In this document: positions 1 to 9,513 of the stretch, piece after piece
How the letters are laid out: the number at the start of each line of letters is the position of its first letter
Numbering within the stretch: position 1 is the stretch's first letter
Assembly (NCBI GenBank): GCA_026004655.1
Contig: BPJO01000010.1
Span: forward strand, 1 to 64,000
Length of the DNA stretch: 64,000 nucleotides
Direction of reading: 5' to 3'
From: Phycisphaerae bacterium
GTDB lineage: Bacteria > Planctomycetota > Phycisphaerae > Tepidisphaerales > Tepidisphaeraceae
Position numbers and translations under genes: made by a program
The notes under the pieces: generated by a model
Database searches by the model: none
Seen by the model: the letters and a program-made list of their open reading frames with translations, nothing else
Told to the model about the DNA's origin: nothing

Positions 1-306
1 GTCCTGAGGGGCATCGGAATGCACAGCCATACCCGTATGACATTTCCGATTCAGGTCGGGGATCGAAAGTTTCGATCACGGTACTGGATCGAGCCGTCTC
101 TGAGCTATGCGAACGTGGATGTTCGTATCTATCTGGACGGTAAAGTGGTCCATGAAAACAAAGGGTTCAAAGCCGGCGATCTGTCACCCGTTGTTGACGT
201 GGATGTAACCCATGGCAAAACACTGACGCTCGAAGTCGATTATGGTCAGGGTTACGACGTACAGGACCGGATTGTCTGGGTCGAACCGGCCATCATTCGA
301 GAATAA
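1..306 (+). CDS. C-terminal part of an NPCBM/NEW2-domain protein (cut by window edge)
   Basis: The frame is open from base 1 and reads LRGIGMHSHTRMTF, which is the characteristic 'GIG(M/V)H..S..T(Y/F)' core of the NPCBM/NEW2 carbohydrate-binding module. After it come alternating beta-strand-like segments and a stop at 304-306. NPCBM modules normally sit at the end of secreted or periplasmic glycoside-binding proteins. The ATG at 19 lies inside the domain, so it is not the true start and the gene begins before the window. What the missing N-terminal part does cannot be seen. The next gene is convergent, 11 bp away. Confidence 0.7.
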   Translation, partial: VLRGIGMHSHTRMTFPIQVGDRKFRSRYWIEPSLSYANVDVRIYLDGKVVHENKGFKAGDLSPVVDVDVTHGKTLTLEVDYGQGYDVQDRIVWVEPAIIRE

Positions 307-317
307 AGTCCATTCGA

Positions 318-824
318 TCAGATCAAGCCATGGGCGGCTTTATAGCAATTCCAAGTCAAATGGATTTGTCCCTGATGATGGGCTTCGTGCCAGGTCAAAA
401 GGATGATCGACTCGGCCAAAGAACGTTTGACGCCACCAAAATCCTGAACCTTATCCAATTCTTCCTGCGAAGCGTTCTGAAGGAATGATTTTAAGGCAGT
501 GTAATGTTTGTCCAGAGCGGAACGAATTTGGATCAAGGAAGGGACTCGCTGGTCGCTGGGGGTTGACCCGCCGGCAAAGTTCTCAACCAGTTCAGGATCG
601 ACAGGTTGTCCCCCTTTGATTCGGACATTGAGATATCGGTCATGGGTGGCAGCACAATGCATCGCTTGCCAACCAATATGAGCCCGTCCCGGGGCCGGTC
701 GCCATGACAGAACCTTGTCCGGAACCTGTCCCGATTTTTCGATGTCATCAAGAGTGGCTAACAGACGAGACCGCGCAAACTCCAAGCCAGCAATAAGAGT
801 TGACTTGTCCATAGGATCATTCAA
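318..824 (-). CDS. DinB-family metal-binding protein
   Basis: A 168-residue protein with the DinB/YfiT four-helix fold signature: a first histidine region (HIGWQAMHCAATHDRY, about residues 49-64) and a C-terminal HEAHHQGQ (about residues 146-153), which together give the three-histidine metal site. Members are soluble, often dimeric, and some act as thiol- or nucleophile-dependent transferases; the substrate here is unknown. It starts 15 bp after the rpmH stop on the same strand and may be cotranscribed with it. A second ATG lies four codons downstream (MDKST) and could be the real start. Confidence 0.75.
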   Translation of the reverse strand: MNDPMDKSTLIAGLEFARSRLLATLDDIEKSGQVPDKVLSWRPAPGRAHIGWQAMHCAATHDRYLNVRIKGGQPVDPELVENFAGGSTPSDQRVPSLIQIRSALDKHYTALKSFLQNASQEELDKVQDFGGVKRSLAESIILLTWHEAHHQGQIHLTWNCYKAAHGLI

Positions 825-839
825 CTTTGTAAAAAAAAT

Positions 840-974
840 TCAAACTACTTGCACTTTACGTCCTGCCCGACGTTTATTGTTAATCATCTTGCGTCCGTTT
901 TTGGTTTTCATGCGTGCACGAAAACCGATCTTACGAGCCCGTTTAACCTTACTGATACGATGGGGATAATGCAT
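840..974 (-). CDS. rpmH: 50S ribosomal protein L34
   Basis: A short 44-codon gene. The translation contains [20 protein letters not shown] followed by RAGRK, matching the conserved L34 core GFR.RM.T..GR....RRR..GR. The protein is very basic, as expected for this rRNA-binding subunit protein. Its start, [15 protein letters not shown], differs from the usual MKRT(Y/F)QPS opening. A GAGGAAG Shine-Dalgarno sequence lies a few bases upstream of the ATG. It is followed by dinB rather than rnpA; rnpA is about 58 kb away in this window. The divergent N-terminus fits what I recall of planctomycete L34. Confidence 0.88.
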   Translation of the reverse strand: MHYPHRISKVKRARKIGFRARMKTKNGRKMINNKRRAGRKVQVV

Positions 975-1030
975 GACTTCCTCACACAAAACGAACCGGA
1001 CCGTCAACCGACCCGAATAATATAAGTATT

Positions 1031-3214
1031 TTATTTGGAAACACTTACGGCAATTGTTTCGAACGCCGTGTTTCCCTCGTTGTCCGTTGCCCGGAGGGTA
1101 AGCGTATGCTGACCTGGGGGTAACGGGCCCAGATCCAGCGTGTATCGCTCTTCCGGGGAATCCGAAATATTATCATCCGGAAGCTTGCGCTGCCAGTGCT
1201 GGACGGAATTTATCGCATAATCCAGACTCGTGATAAGTCCGTTTCGGTCTACCACTCGGAAGGTCACAGTTGTTCCGTTGATTGTCACATCTCCAATGAC
1301 TGGGGCCGTGTTATCGATGGCGACCGTTTCTGAGATTCGGCTTGCGGTGTGTCCTTGTCCGGGTTCATTATCCAACGCGTCCGACGCAACCACTTTGATT
1401 TCATATCGTCCGTCAGCAGCATCCCTGGCCGACCAGGTATAAGTGGGATTTTCCAAGTCCTTGGCCAGTTCCACCCATCCTCCTCGTCCGATGGCTCGCA
1501 CGAATACGGTGTATGTCAGCTTATCCTCGTTCGGATCAGTGGCTGACCACGTAATTGTCTTGGATTTAGGCTGATTGGGATCATTTTCCACCGTCACAGA
1601 GTCGATTCGCGGTGCAATATTGGGTTTTTGATACGCCAAGCGGATTTCTTCAAGTGTCGGAACAGACTGGCCTTCGGATCTAAACTCCAGTTTGTACTGC
1701 AAATACCGTGCTGAAGGAGAACGGATGTCCAGAAACTCTTTGGCTTCCTGAGGCTCGGACCAGTCGGACCAGGTGGCGGATTCCGCATCTTCAGTATTGC
1801 CCGACCGCGTGCTGATCCACAGTTGGGTTCCTTCGGGAAGCCTCCCGCGTAGCTGCATTTTTCCGAAACGACTCATCAGACCTGCGTCTAGAACCGGACT
1901 GGTATAAAACCCCTTACGAGCGATATCCTGGTTAAGGGAGTACACACCTCCCATGTTGCTAGTGGCCAGGTAAAGGGTCCCGTCATCGGTCTTGGCGATC
2001 CTGGAAATCTGAGCGGCATTGGTGTGAACGACCACCGTTTGCTCTTCGGTGGTGGGGTGAATTGCATACAAATTTCCGGATTCACCAGTGGCTAGGTAAA
2101 TCCAGTCCCCGTCAACGACTAGATCGTAGATGACCAGTGCGTCGCGAAACAATTCTGTGGCCAATCCGGTTTCGGAAATACGATAGAGTGCATTTCCTGA
2201 GTTTTCTCCGGACGAGGTATTTCGTCCGGGCTGGATAGGTCCGGAAGTACTTTTTCGGGATCCGTCGGGAGTGGACGCCTCTGAAGGCTGCGTCGTTACT
2301 GGTGGGGCCGGCAGATCGGCAGGTGTTTCAGGAATGATATCACTTGAGTGATCGGGAAGTTTCGGGTTGCTCGGAGTTTCAGAAGGCAAATTCGATTCAC
2401 GAGCAGGCTGTTCGGGTTTACCGGTCGGAGAATCGGTTTTAGAACGAACGTGCTCACCCGCTTGGGCAGTTGCGACCAGCAGCCGATCCATCGAATCCAA
2501 TGCCAAGGACGACACTTCGTCTTCCGGCGCGTCAAAAACCAGTTCCGGTCTCGTTCCCGCAAGGATCCGGTAGACCAGTCCGCTACGGTCGGTTCCCGCG
2601 TATACACCCCCTTTTTTGTCGACCAGTAGACAAAGCACATTGTCCCCGTCGAGGGTCGCTATGACACGAGGCTGGGGAGATAATTCGATCACCCGTGCGG
2701 GCGTGCCCACACCGATGACCATCCGATGACCGTCGTCGATGATGGACCAAATATAGTTGATATCCTCCGGTTTATACACGGACTCCGGACGTTCTTTGCC
2801 CGCATCAATTCGAAACAGCTCGGCTTGTCCATCAGTGACGGCGACATATAACGAACCTGTCGTGTCACTGGCTAATGCCGTGATGGTTTTTCCCTCAAAA
2901 CGTGCGATCGTATCAGATTTGCCCTGATGCAGTCGTATGACTCGGGAATCGGGAAATGTCGCGAAAACAACCGACTGATCGGGCATTCGGATCAGTGATG
3001 TAATCACGACCGTACTGTCCTGCGGTTCCGGCCATAAGGGGTGAAGCTCACGGGAAAGTTTAACGTTCCCTTGATTGCTGATCACCACATTCTCGTACTC
3101 TCCTGCGGAAAAATCGTTGAATGTCGTATGCGTCCAGTACTGTGTTTTCACAGCCCAGACCGACGGGGATAATCCTAAAACGCCTGTAAACAAGAGAACC
3201 CAAAAACGCTTCAT
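1031..3214 (-). CDS. Secreted beta-propeller protein with C-terminal Fn3/Ig-like repeats
   Basis: A 727-residue protein starting at MKRFWVLL, with a signal peptide ending near SVWA. Residues about 50-250 and 360-450 carry repeated four-strand units typical of a WD40/SMP-30-like propeller (for example [41 protein letters not shown]). They are split by a Ser/Pro/Thr-rich linker (about 260-350). The C-terminal third contains domains with DPNEDKLTY and [10 protein letters not shown], resembling Fn3/Ig-like modules, and [12 protein letters not shown] near the end. It is probably periplasmic or surface located. It lies 53 bp downstream of the TolC-like gene and is probably in one operon with it. 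The ligand is unknown. An ATG 36 bp upstream lacks a signal-peptide-like start, so I prefer 3214. Confidence 0.7.
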   Translation of the reverse strand: MKRFWVLLFTGVLGLSPSVWAVKTQYWTHTTFNDFSAGEYENVVISNQGNVKLSRELHPLWPEPQDSTVVITSLIRMPDQSVVFATFPDSRVIRLHQGKSDTIARFEGKTITALASDTTGSLYVAVTDGQAELFRIDAGKERPESVYKPEDINYIWSIIDDGHRMVIGVGTPARVIELSPQPRVIATLDGDNVLCLLVDKKGGVYAGTDRSGLVYRILAGTRPELVFDAPEDEVSSLALDSMDRLLVATAQAGEHVRSKTDSPTGKPEQPARESNLPSETPSNPKLPDHSSDIIPETPADLPAPPVTTQPSEASTPDGSRKSTSGPIQPGRNTSSGENSGNALYRISETGLATELFRDALVIYDLVVDGDWIYLATGESGNLYAIHPTTEEQTVVVHTNAAQISRIAKTDDGTLYLATSNMGGVYSLNQDIARKGFYTSPVLDAGLMSRFGKMQLRGRLPEGTQLWISTRSGNTEDAESATWSDWSEPQEAKEFLDIRSPSARYLQYKLEFRSEGQSVPTLEEIRLAYQKPNIAPRIDSVTVENDPNQPKSKTITWSATDPNEDKLTYTVFVRAIGRGGWVELAKDLENPTYTWSARDAADGRYEIKVVASDALDNEPGQGHTASRISETVAIDNTAPVIGDVTINGTTVTFRVVDRNGLITSLDYAINSVQHWQRKLPDDNISDSPEERYTLDLGPLPPGQHTLTLRATDNEGNTAFETIAVSVSK

Positions 3215-3267
3215 GTTCTCTAGACTACCCGAGCCTCCACAGGGCACCAAATTTTCACACCGACGGG

Positions 3268-5079
3268 TTACGGATTCTCCGTGTCCTCAACAGAAACGCG
3301 GTCCAGGGGTTTTCGGAGCATCACCAAGCCCAGAATTCCTGCTTGAGGATCGACGCGCAGCGTGCCGGTGTCTCGAAGATATCGAAGTAACTGGATCTGT
3401 AGATCGGCTTTGGCCTGATCATATCGATCCTGCGCATTTAAAAGTGAACTTTGGGCTTCAACGACCTCTCGTGAATTGGTTACTCGACCCAAAAGAAGAG
3501 ATTCATTGGCAAAATCAAGCCTTTGCCTGGCCAAATCGATCCCGGCCTGTTGTATCTGAAGCGAATACTCGGCTGAACGGATTTCGCGTTGAGCTGCCCG
3601 GACTTCGGACAAAACACTTTCCTGAACTTCGACCGCCAGGCGTTTGGCGCGTTCCAACGCAATTAGTGCCTGACGATAAGCGTTACGTTCCGGAAGTCGA
3701 TCGACCGGTAGATCAACCCTCAGCCCCACGTCATATTCAAGTGTACGGGAGTCGATCTTACGAGCGGGATCACCCGACGGATTTGAGATCGATGCTCCTC
3801 CGGTCAGATCCACGGACGGACCGAGCTGATTGGCGGCGTTGTGGACCCCCCGCTGCGCATCGTCCACCCGATCACGAGCGGTTTGAAGCTCCAATCGATA
3901 TTTTAACGCCAATTCCTCCGGATCGACGGAGTTCAGATCAACGGATCGAACTTCCACGTCGATCGGTGTCAGTTCCAGCATGGTCTGAACAGGCATCCCG
4001 ATGAAAACTTTAAACGTGTCCAGATCCGATTGAAGAGCGACCTGAGCGTCATTCAGAGCATCTTCGGCGCTGAGCAGGGACTGCTGGGCCCGTTGGACTT
4101 CCAACGCAGTGACACGCCCGGCCATGAATAAGGCTTCGGTCCGTTCGACCAACGCCAACAAGTTCCGATAGTTCGTAAAACGGTTTCGAAGCGAACTGTA
4201 ACGTGTCAGTACCCGAAAATATCGACTAGCAACTTCGACCGCGAAAGATCGACGGTACGATTCAAAATCCCGGGTAGCGTAGACCAGCTCACGCTCGCTG
4301 GAAATAAGGGACTCCAGGTTGATCATTCCCGCATTACGCCACAAGGGGATCGAACCTCTGATCGCCAGCTCGGCAGTTTCGCCGTCGGTGACATTCTCAT
4401 TCAGGGCGTTGATGAACGAAACCAGCCCCTGAGCGACAATTTCGCCCCCGTAGGGTAGTTGTTGGCGTATTCCCGCGGTCTGAGTAACGGTAAACGCGGA
4501 CGCGTAATCCGACGCAGCCTGAGAACCGGTGTACCTCAGATCCGTTGTCACAAAAGGCCTAGGTGAAAAAAGATGACGTTGAAGCGTCACGTTCAGAGCA
4601 GACAGATAAAGCTGCTCCATTCGGTCCCGGTAGGAACGACTGTTTCGGACGGCATAATTGATGGCCGCAAAAAGGTCGAGTTTGACCGAGTCCCCAGTAA
4701 TCGCCGGCGGACCGTAGGTCAGACGATTTCGTTGAAGTCGATAAGCGTCTTCGAACACATTCTCCCCGATGGTAGGCAGGGGAGATTCATCCGGGACAGG
4801 TGGACCTAGCGGTTCTACACGCAGAGACGGGGTAACGACCTGGATCGGGGCAGGCCGGTCGGTTGAATACCGTGTCAGAGGAACCGGATCATAGGACTTT
4901 CGGTTAATAACAGGTTGGGTTGTCGATCCGACGTCTATTTCAGGCGTGTACCCAGTGACGATTTTCTGACGTTCCCGGATCAAAGCCTGAACCTGACGGT
5001 CGGTCTGGTCGCGGTATCCATCGGCTGAGCATCCTGTTATCCAAAACCCCAGCAGTGTCACTAAGACGCGATAATGCAC
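3268..5079 (-). CDS. TolC-family outer-membrane efflux lipoprotein
   Basis: A 603-residue outer-membrane-factor-like protein. Long coiled-coil segments typical of TolC occur twice (about residues 230-370 and 440-560: RAQQSLLSAEDALNDAQVAL, EAQSSLLNAQDRYDQAKADL), the second ending in LRYLRDTGTLRVD. I chose the GTG at 5079. An AGGA ribosome-binding site lies 8 bases upstream, it follows the FmdB stop, and it gives a short signal with lipobox FWITGC. Upstream ATGs (5136, 5235) would force overlap with fmdB. The role is export of an unknown substrate across the outer membrane; no inner-membrane pump or adaptor gene is adjacent. It is followed by the beta-propeller gene. Confidence 0.8.
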   Translation of the reverse strand: MHYRVLVTLLGFWITGCSADGYRDQTDRQVQALIRERQKIVTGYTPEIDVGSTTQPVINRKSYDPVPLTRYSTDRPAPIQVVTPSLRVEPLGPPVPDESPLPTIGENVFEDAYRLQRNRLTYGPPAITGDSVKLDLFAAINYAVRNSRSYRDRMEQLYLSALNVTLQRHLFSPRPFVTTDLRYTGSQAASDYASAFTVTQTAGIRQQLPYGGEIVAQGLVSFINALNENVTDGETAELAIRGSIPLWRNAGMINLESLISSERELVYATRDFESYRRSFAVEVASRYFRVLTRYSSLRNRFTNYRNLLALVERTEALFMAGRVTALEVQRAQQSLLSAEDALNDAQVALQSDLDTFKVFIGMPVQTMLELTPIDVEVRSVDLNSVDPEELALKYRLELQTARDRVDDAQRGVHNAANQLGPSVDLTGGASISNPSGDPARKIDSRTLEYDVGLRVDLPVDRLPERNAYRQALIALERAKRLAVEVQESVLSEVRAAQREIRSAEYSLQIQQAGIDLARQRLDFANESLLLGRVTNSREVVEAQSSLLNAQDRYDQAKADLQIQLLRYLRDTGTLRVDPQAGILGLVMLRKPLDRVSVEDTENP

Positions 5080-5093
5080 CGGATGAATCCTGT

Positions 5094-5321
5094 TTAGCGT
5101 ATTCCACACGGTCCGGGGCCTCCACAACGACCACATATTGTCATCGTTGATGAATCGGACCGACCGGATCCTTCGGAACTGACCGCAAACACACTTAGTT
5201 TTCGTTCTGTTTGAGGCGATTGACATTCCGGACAAGTAACTGATTCAGAACGGGTCATCGAACGTTGGAGTTTCTCGAATGCGTGACCGCACTTTCGACA
5301 AATATATTCATACATTGGCAT
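5094..5321 (-). CDS. FmdB-family zinc-ribbon protein
   Basis: A 75-residue protein beginning [19 protein letters not shown], followed by CPECQSP. These two CxxC pairs form the FmdB/CxxC_CxxC_SSSS zinc ribbon (first pair at residues 8 and 11). The C-terminus adds another [11 protein letters not shown] motif. FmdB proteins are small putative regulators of unknown mechanism. I placed the start at the MPMYEY methionine, because homologues start there, instead of an ATG 36 codons upstream that would run into the divergent gene. It is 51 bp from the divergent DUF4432 gene and 14 bp ahead of the TolC-like gene. Confidence 0.82.
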   Translation of the reverse strand: MPMYEYICRKCGHAFEKLQRSMTRSESVTCPECQSPQTERKLSVFAVSSEGSGRSDSSTMTICGRCGGPGPCGIR

Positions 5322-5372
5322 AAACACATAGTATACGCAAAAATAGCCCGTCTGTTGAAGGAGGCTGACGCA

Positions 5373-6410
5373 ATGATTCACAATTCGGATAAGTTCATTA
5401 ACCCCGCGCAGGTGGGAGGAGTTCAACAATACTTGTTCGACAACGGATCATCCCGGGGGGCTCGGGTTATGGAGGTCAATACCGGTGCCGGATTAAGATA
5501 CCGGGTCCTGGTGGATCGGGGACTTGATATCGACCAAGCTTTTATGAACGAGCAGTCGTTGACTTTCCTGTCGCACCGAGGACCCACACGCGGCAGCAAA
5601 GCCTACGATCAAGGATTGGACTGGTTGAAAAGCTTTCCGGGTGGGCTGTTGACCAGCTGTGGTCCGTTCAACACCGGCGCCCCTGCCCAAGATGCAGGGG
5701 TCGCCTGGCCTCTGCACGGCGAACATTCCAATACCCCCGCCGAGATCGAATCGATCATCCAACCCAACCCCCGAGCCCGTCAATACGAAATGTCCATCAC
5801 CGGAATAATCCGGTATGGTGCTTTTTACGGACCGAATCTTGAACTTCGAAGGGTGATACGGTCGCGTCTGGGCGAACCAGTCATCGAGGTCGAAGATGTT
5901 TTTACCAACGTCGGAAATCATCCTGTCGAACATGCGTGGCTGTTGCATGTGAACTTCGGATACCCGTTATTGGATGAAGGGACAGAGTTTGTGTGTAGAA
6001 TCCAAGGGCATACTCCACGACAGGATCCGTCCTCACAGGCTTATTTCAAAAACTTGGACGATGGCCGATTTTTCCCAGCACCTTCGGATGAACAGGCTGG
6101 CGACGAACACGTGTTTCGGTATGTCCAAGCCCAATCCGAACCAGACGGGCAGGTTCGATGTGGTTTATGGAACGCAAAACGGGGATGGGGTATCGTACTG
6201 ACATACGTGGCAGAGCAATTTCCAAGATTAGGTCAATGGATGCATTGGGGAAAACACGAATATGTCGCGGCTTGGGAACCCATGACCGCCGGAGTGGAAG
6301 GTCGTGATAAAGACCGTTCTCGCGGGTGGTTACGTGTAATTGCTCCGGGACAACAGCAGTCCTATTGCTACAGCATTCGGGTGGTGAATCAACGCAATCA
6401 GATTTTATAA
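5373..6410 (+). CDS. DUF4432 / aldose-1-epimerase-like protein
   Basis: A 345-residue protein matching the DUF4432 family, a branch of the galactose-mutarotase-like fold. Motifs include [11 protein letters not shown] near residue 45, [17 protein letters not shown] about residue 90, [12 protein letters not shown], and [17 protein letters not shown] in the second half. Such proteins probably bind or epimerise sugars; the substrate is not known. The chosen ATG has an AAGGAGG ribosome-binding site 8 bases upstream, so the longer open frame beginning at 5265 is not used. The gene stands alone between divergent fmdB and a convergent acyl-CoA synthetase. Confidence 0.78.
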   Translation: MIHNSDKFINPAQVGGVQQYLFDNGSSRGARVMEVNTGAGLRYRVLVDRGLDIDQAFMNEQSLTFLSHRGPTRGSKAYDQGLDWLKSFPGGLLTSCGPFNTGAPAQDAGVAWPLHGEHSNTPAEIESIIQPNPRARQYEMSITGIIRYGAFYGPNLELRRVIRSRLGEPVIEVEDVFTNVGNHPVEHAWLLHVNFGYPLLDEGTEFVCRIQGHTPRQDPSSQAYFKNLDDGRFFPAPSDEQAGDEHVFRYVQAQSEPDGQVRCGLWNAKRGWGIVLTYVAEQFPRLGQWMHWGKHEYVAAWEPMTAGVEGRDKDRSRGWLRVIAPGQQQSYCYSIRVVNQRNQIL

Positions 6411-6451
6411 ATTGAGGATTAAAAAGCTTTTATAAATCGACTGATCCAAGC

Positions 6452-7921
6452 TCATGTGGGTCCGAGTCGGTGTTGTAATTCCCGTTTGAGGACTTTGCCG
6501 GTCGGGGAGCGGGGAAGGTCGGAAACTTGGAAGACTTCTTTAGGTTGTTTCCAGTTGACTACTCCCTGTTCACGGAGGAAGGCGCGAACGCTTTGTGTGG
6601 TTACGGAATGACCTTCTTTAGGTACGACAAACGCCACGACGGCTTCACCTCGGCTTTGGTCAGGGCGTCCGATCACCGCTACCTCCGAGATATCGGGATG
6701 TAGGCTGAGGAGTTCTTCAATTTCTCGTGGATAAACTTTTTCTCCGGAGACGATGATCAGGTCCTTTTTACGTCCGGTGATGTACAAAAAACCGTCGTCA
6801 TCGAGACGTCCGAGGTCGCCCGATCTGAAAAACCCGTCGGCTGTTTTGGCGTTTACAGTTTCGTGAGGGAGGTTTTGATACGATTTGAAGACCATAGGAC
6901 CTCGGATCAGCACTTCACCGGTCTGACCGAGGGGGAGTGGGTGGTCGTTGTCGTCGACAATGCGTATTTCGGCACCGGGGATCGGTTTCCCGACCGAACC
7001 GGCGCGATATTCATGCGGGGTATTGAAGGCCACCGGTCCGATGGTTTCGGTCAGTCCGTAACCTTCAATCAACCGAGTACCAAACCGCTGTTCGAAGGCT
7101 TCGCGGACCTTAGCCGGAAGCGGTTCGCCTCCTGAAATCGGGGCGAACATGGACGAGAAGTCTTCCGGACCAGCCTCTTTGAGGCGCAGAAGGGCCGCAT
7201 ACATGCTCGGAACCCCTGCCATGACCGAAATCGAGTGTTCGCGGATTTTTTGTATCGTGATGACCGGACTGAAACGAGCTGTATAGACCACTTTGGCTGC
7301 TAGGGTCATCGGGGCGATAAAGGTCGCGAGCATTCCGGTGGAATGAAACAGGGGAACGATCCCGAGAAACCGATGCTTTTCGGTTAGTCGGGCGTGTTGG
7401 ATGCAGGCATGAACGTCGTGATGAAGATTGCCGTGGGTTAGACAAACGCCTTTGGGAAGTCCGGAAGTACCGGAGGTATAAAGGATCGTAGCTAGGTCAT
7501 CAGGTTGATATTCCGGAGGGGAATATTGAGCAAAAGGTCCCGGCGGTGTTTTGGCAAACTCCATTAGATCGATTTTTTGGCAGGGGATGTCTTTGATCCG
7601 GTCTCCCAGAAGTGAAATCGTCAGGATCGTATCAAATCCCGCATCCTGAATGATGTGTCCGATTTCCCGGGGTCCGAGGAGAAAATTAATCGGGACCGGG
7701 ACTTTCCCCGCCAACAACGAACCGTAAAACCCTGCGACAAATCCCGCTCCGGATGGTAGCAGAATCCCAACCGTTGGTCGATCGGTTTTCTCTTTTAAAA
7801 TTCCGCCCAAAGCATAGGCGGTTTGCATGAGACGTTGGAAGGTGTATTCTCCCAGATCATCGACAATAGCGATTTCGTTCGGGTAATTTGTAGCATTATC
7901 AAATAAGGGTTTAAGAAGCAT
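6452..7921 (-). CDS. AMP-forming acyl-CoA synthetase (AMP-binding family)
   Basis: A 489-residue adenylate-forming enzyme. The AMP-binding P-loop ILYTSGTSGLPKGVCLTH (about 146-163), the GYGLTETIGP motif (A5), the FFRSGDLGRLDDDGFLYITGRKKDLI block (A7-A8) and the C-terminal PRSPTGKVLKREL lysine motif (A10) are all present. It activates a carboxylic acid, probably a fatty acid, as acyl-AMP and transfers it to CoA or a carrier. It is shorter than typical long-chain FadD (about 550) and closer to the compact family members, so substrate length is uncertain. Located in the cytoplasm or peripheral to the membrane. No beta-oxidation genes are adjacent. Confidence 0.85.
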   Translation of the reverse strand: MLLKPLFDNATNYPNEIAIVDDLGEYTFQRLMQTAYALGGILKEKTDRPTVGILLPSGAGFVAGFYGSLLAGKVPVPINFLLGPREIGHIIQDAGFDTILTISLLGDRIKDIPCQKIDLMEFAKTPPGPFAQYSPPEYQPDDLATILYTSGTSGLPKGVCLTHGNLHHDVHACIQHARLTEKHRFLGIVPLFHSTGMLATFIAPMTLAAKVVYTARFSPVITIQKIREHSISVMAGVPSMYAALLRLKEAGPEDFSSMFAPISGGEPLPAKVREAFEQRFGTRLIEGYGLTETIGPVAFNTPHEYRAGSVGKPIPGAEIRIVDDNDHPLPLGQTGEVLIRGPMVFKSYQNLPHETVNAKTADGFFRSGDLGRLDDDGFLYITGRKKDLIIVSGEKVYPREIEELLSLHPDISEVAVIGRPDQSRGEAVVAFVVPKEGHSVTTQSVRAFLREQGVVNWKQPKEVFQVSDLPRSPTGKVLKRELQHRLGPT

Positions 7922-7976
7922 AGGTCTTATCCGGCTCGTTCGCGTGTATTGCCGGATTTTAAGTTATGAGGCACGG

Positions 7977-8765
7977 ATGCGAAACAAAATTGCGATTCTT
8001 ATTTTGGTCTTAATTTGTAATGGATTGTGGGGTTGTGCGACGAATCCACGGTCGGGCGAACTGGATCAGGCTCGAACCGCGCTGGCCGTGAGAAATTATC
8101 AGGCTGCCGAGTCCGCCGCTCAGACGTATATCGCCCGTCAACCCAACGGCCCACAGGTGGCAGAGGCGTATTACCTCAAGGGACGGGCATTGGAAGATCG
8201 GACCGTCTCAAGTCTTTCTGAAGCACGGAAAAATCTTCAGCAGGCACGGATTGCTTATATCGAAGCCCTCAAATCTCAGACGGCAGACCGTGTATTGGAT
8301 GCCTTGATCCGGGCTAGTCTTGCTGACGTAGCCTATTGGCAAGAAGACTATGCCACTGCTGCCGAGCAGGGAATTGCCGCTTATGCCGGGCTTGAAGATC
8401 CACAAACCAAAGCTTGGACGCTGTATCGTGCTGCCGTCGCTCAGCAAAGGTTGGGACGGTTCGAAGAAGCGGATAAAACCTTTGCACTGGTCCGGGAATA
8501 TCACCCCAATACCGAACCGGCCCAACGGTCAACAGCCCGGATCGGTACCCGCGCCTTTAATGTCCAGGTAGCGACTTTTTCTAACCCGTCCTACGCCCAG
8601 ACTGCAGCGAATATGCTCCAACGACAAGGATATCCTGTCTCGGTCCGAACTCTCGCCGATGGAAAAACGGTCGTTTTATCCGGTCCTTATCCCACCTGGG
8701 GACAAGCCGGTTACATCAAAGCAAGGCTTCAGTCGAGTTTTCCAGATGCGCTGATCGTGCCTTGA
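7977..8765 (+). CDS. Lipoprotein with TPR-like repeats and C-terminal SPOR domain
   Basis: A 262-residue protein with a lipoprotein signal (MRNKIAILILVLICNGLWGC, Cys at residue 20). Residues 30-180 are Ala-rich helical pairs resembling TPRs (RNYQAAESAAQTYIARQP, RLGRFEEADKTFALVREY). The last 70 residues (FNVQVATFSNPSYAQTAANM to the end) form a SPOR domain, which binds denuded peptidoglycan glycan strands. It is therefore likely an envelope protein of the cell-wall growth or division zone. A GAGG ribosome-binding site precedes the ATG at 7977. It is divergent from the acyl-CoA synthetase, and the precise partner is unknown. Confidence 0.75.
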   Translation: MRNKIAILILVLICNGLWGCATNPRSGELDQARTALAVRNYQAAESAAQTYIARQPNGPQVAEAYYLKGRALEDRTVSSLSEARKNLQQARIAYIEALKSQTADRVLDALIRASLADVAYWQEDYATAAEQGIAAYAGLEDPQTKAWTLYRAAVAQQRLGRFEEADKTFALVREYHPNTEPAQRSTARIGTRAFNVQVATFSNPSYAQTAANMLQRQGYPVSVRTLADGKTVVLSGPYPTWGQAGYIKARLQSSFPDALIVP

Positions 8766-8800
8766 TCAAAACCCTTAAAAGGACATCGGGCTTATTCAGT

Positions 8801-9298
8801 CTACGGTTCGTCCGGAATGAACTTTAATGCTACTGAGTTGATACAGAATCGTTTTCCGGTGGGTTCGGGTCCGTCGTCGAACACGTGCCCGAGGTGACCT
8901 CCACTGCTAGCATCGATGACTTCCATGCGGCCGCTCCCGTCGGGATCAGGTCGGATGATAACTGCCGATTCGTCAATCGGGCGTACAAAGCTCGGCCAGC
9001 CCGTTCCGCTGTCGTATTTGTCGTGACTGCTGAAAAGGGGTTTTCCGGTCGCAGCCGAAACGTAAATACCTTTTCGTTTCTCGTTATAATAAGCGTTCTT
9101 GAACGGACGTTCGGTTTTTCCCTCAAACATGACTTCATACGTGCACGAAGGAAGCTCCTGTTTCCATTCGTTTCGAGTTTTAGAGGTCGATTGAGTCGTC
9201 GGCTGTGTGGAAGCAGGTGTGTTCGAGGCTGACGATTCGACTTCACACCCTGCTACTGACAGGACCAACAGCAACCCGCAAACGCGTCTTAGACTCAT
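8801..9298 (-). CDS. msrB: Peptide-methionine (R)-S-oxide reductase, lipoprotein form
   Basis: A 165-residue protein. Residues 1-18 form a lipoprotein signal with lipobox VAGC. The MsrB domain follows, with TERPF, LFSSHDKYDSGTGWPSF, GGHLGHVFDDGP and the catalytic motif RFCINSVALKF (Cys152). It reduces R-methionine sulfoxide in proteins. The four zinc-binding cysteines of many MsrBs are absent: the usual CxxC positions read YVSAATG and IDASSGG. A resolving cysteine is not obvious, so recycling may differ. The lipobox predicts a periplasmic, membrane-anchored repair enzyme. Confidence 0.9.
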   Translation of the reverse strand: MSLRRVCGLLLVLSVAGCEVESSASNTPASTQPTTQSTSKTRNEWKQELPSCTYEVMFEGKTERPFKNAYYNEKRKGIYVSAATGKPLFSSHDKYDSGTGWPSFVRPIDESAVIIRPDPDGSGRMEVIDASSGGHLGHVFDDGPEPTGKRFCINSVALKFIPDEP

Positions 9299-9364
9299 GA
9301 TTTTACCTCACTTATGCTAAATTATACGCAAGACAGGTGTCCGAAAGGGGGGGAGTTTTCAGTC

Positions 9365-9436
9365 GCGCAGCACATCGAAAAGGAAAAAATGAAAACTTCT
9401 GGTCGTTTCTCTTGGATTTTTGCAAGTGTGCTGCGC
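9365..9436. repeat. 10-bp inverted repeat in the msrB/aspartate aminotransferase interval
   Basis: GCGCAGCACA at 9365-9374 and its exact complement TGTGCTGCGC at 9427-9436 are separated by 52 bp. The 215-bp gap (9299-9513) holds no convincing gene. The arms could close a long RNA hairpin or act as two half-sites. It lies upstream of msrB on the minus strand and downstream of the aminotransferase stop, so it may be transcript-end structure or part of the msrB leader. Confidence 0.4.
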
Positions 9437-9513
9437 CGATGCACGACAAACGCGCACCAACAGGGGTTTATAGAGAAACAAGGGCTTCGGGGGTCTTTTA
9501 GTCCCGGTCCGTC

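Noticed and set aside
3075..4004. 309-codon plus-strand frame opposite the TolC-like gene
   Set aside because: It spans the ends of two minus-strand genes and is Arg/Pro-rich without motifs.
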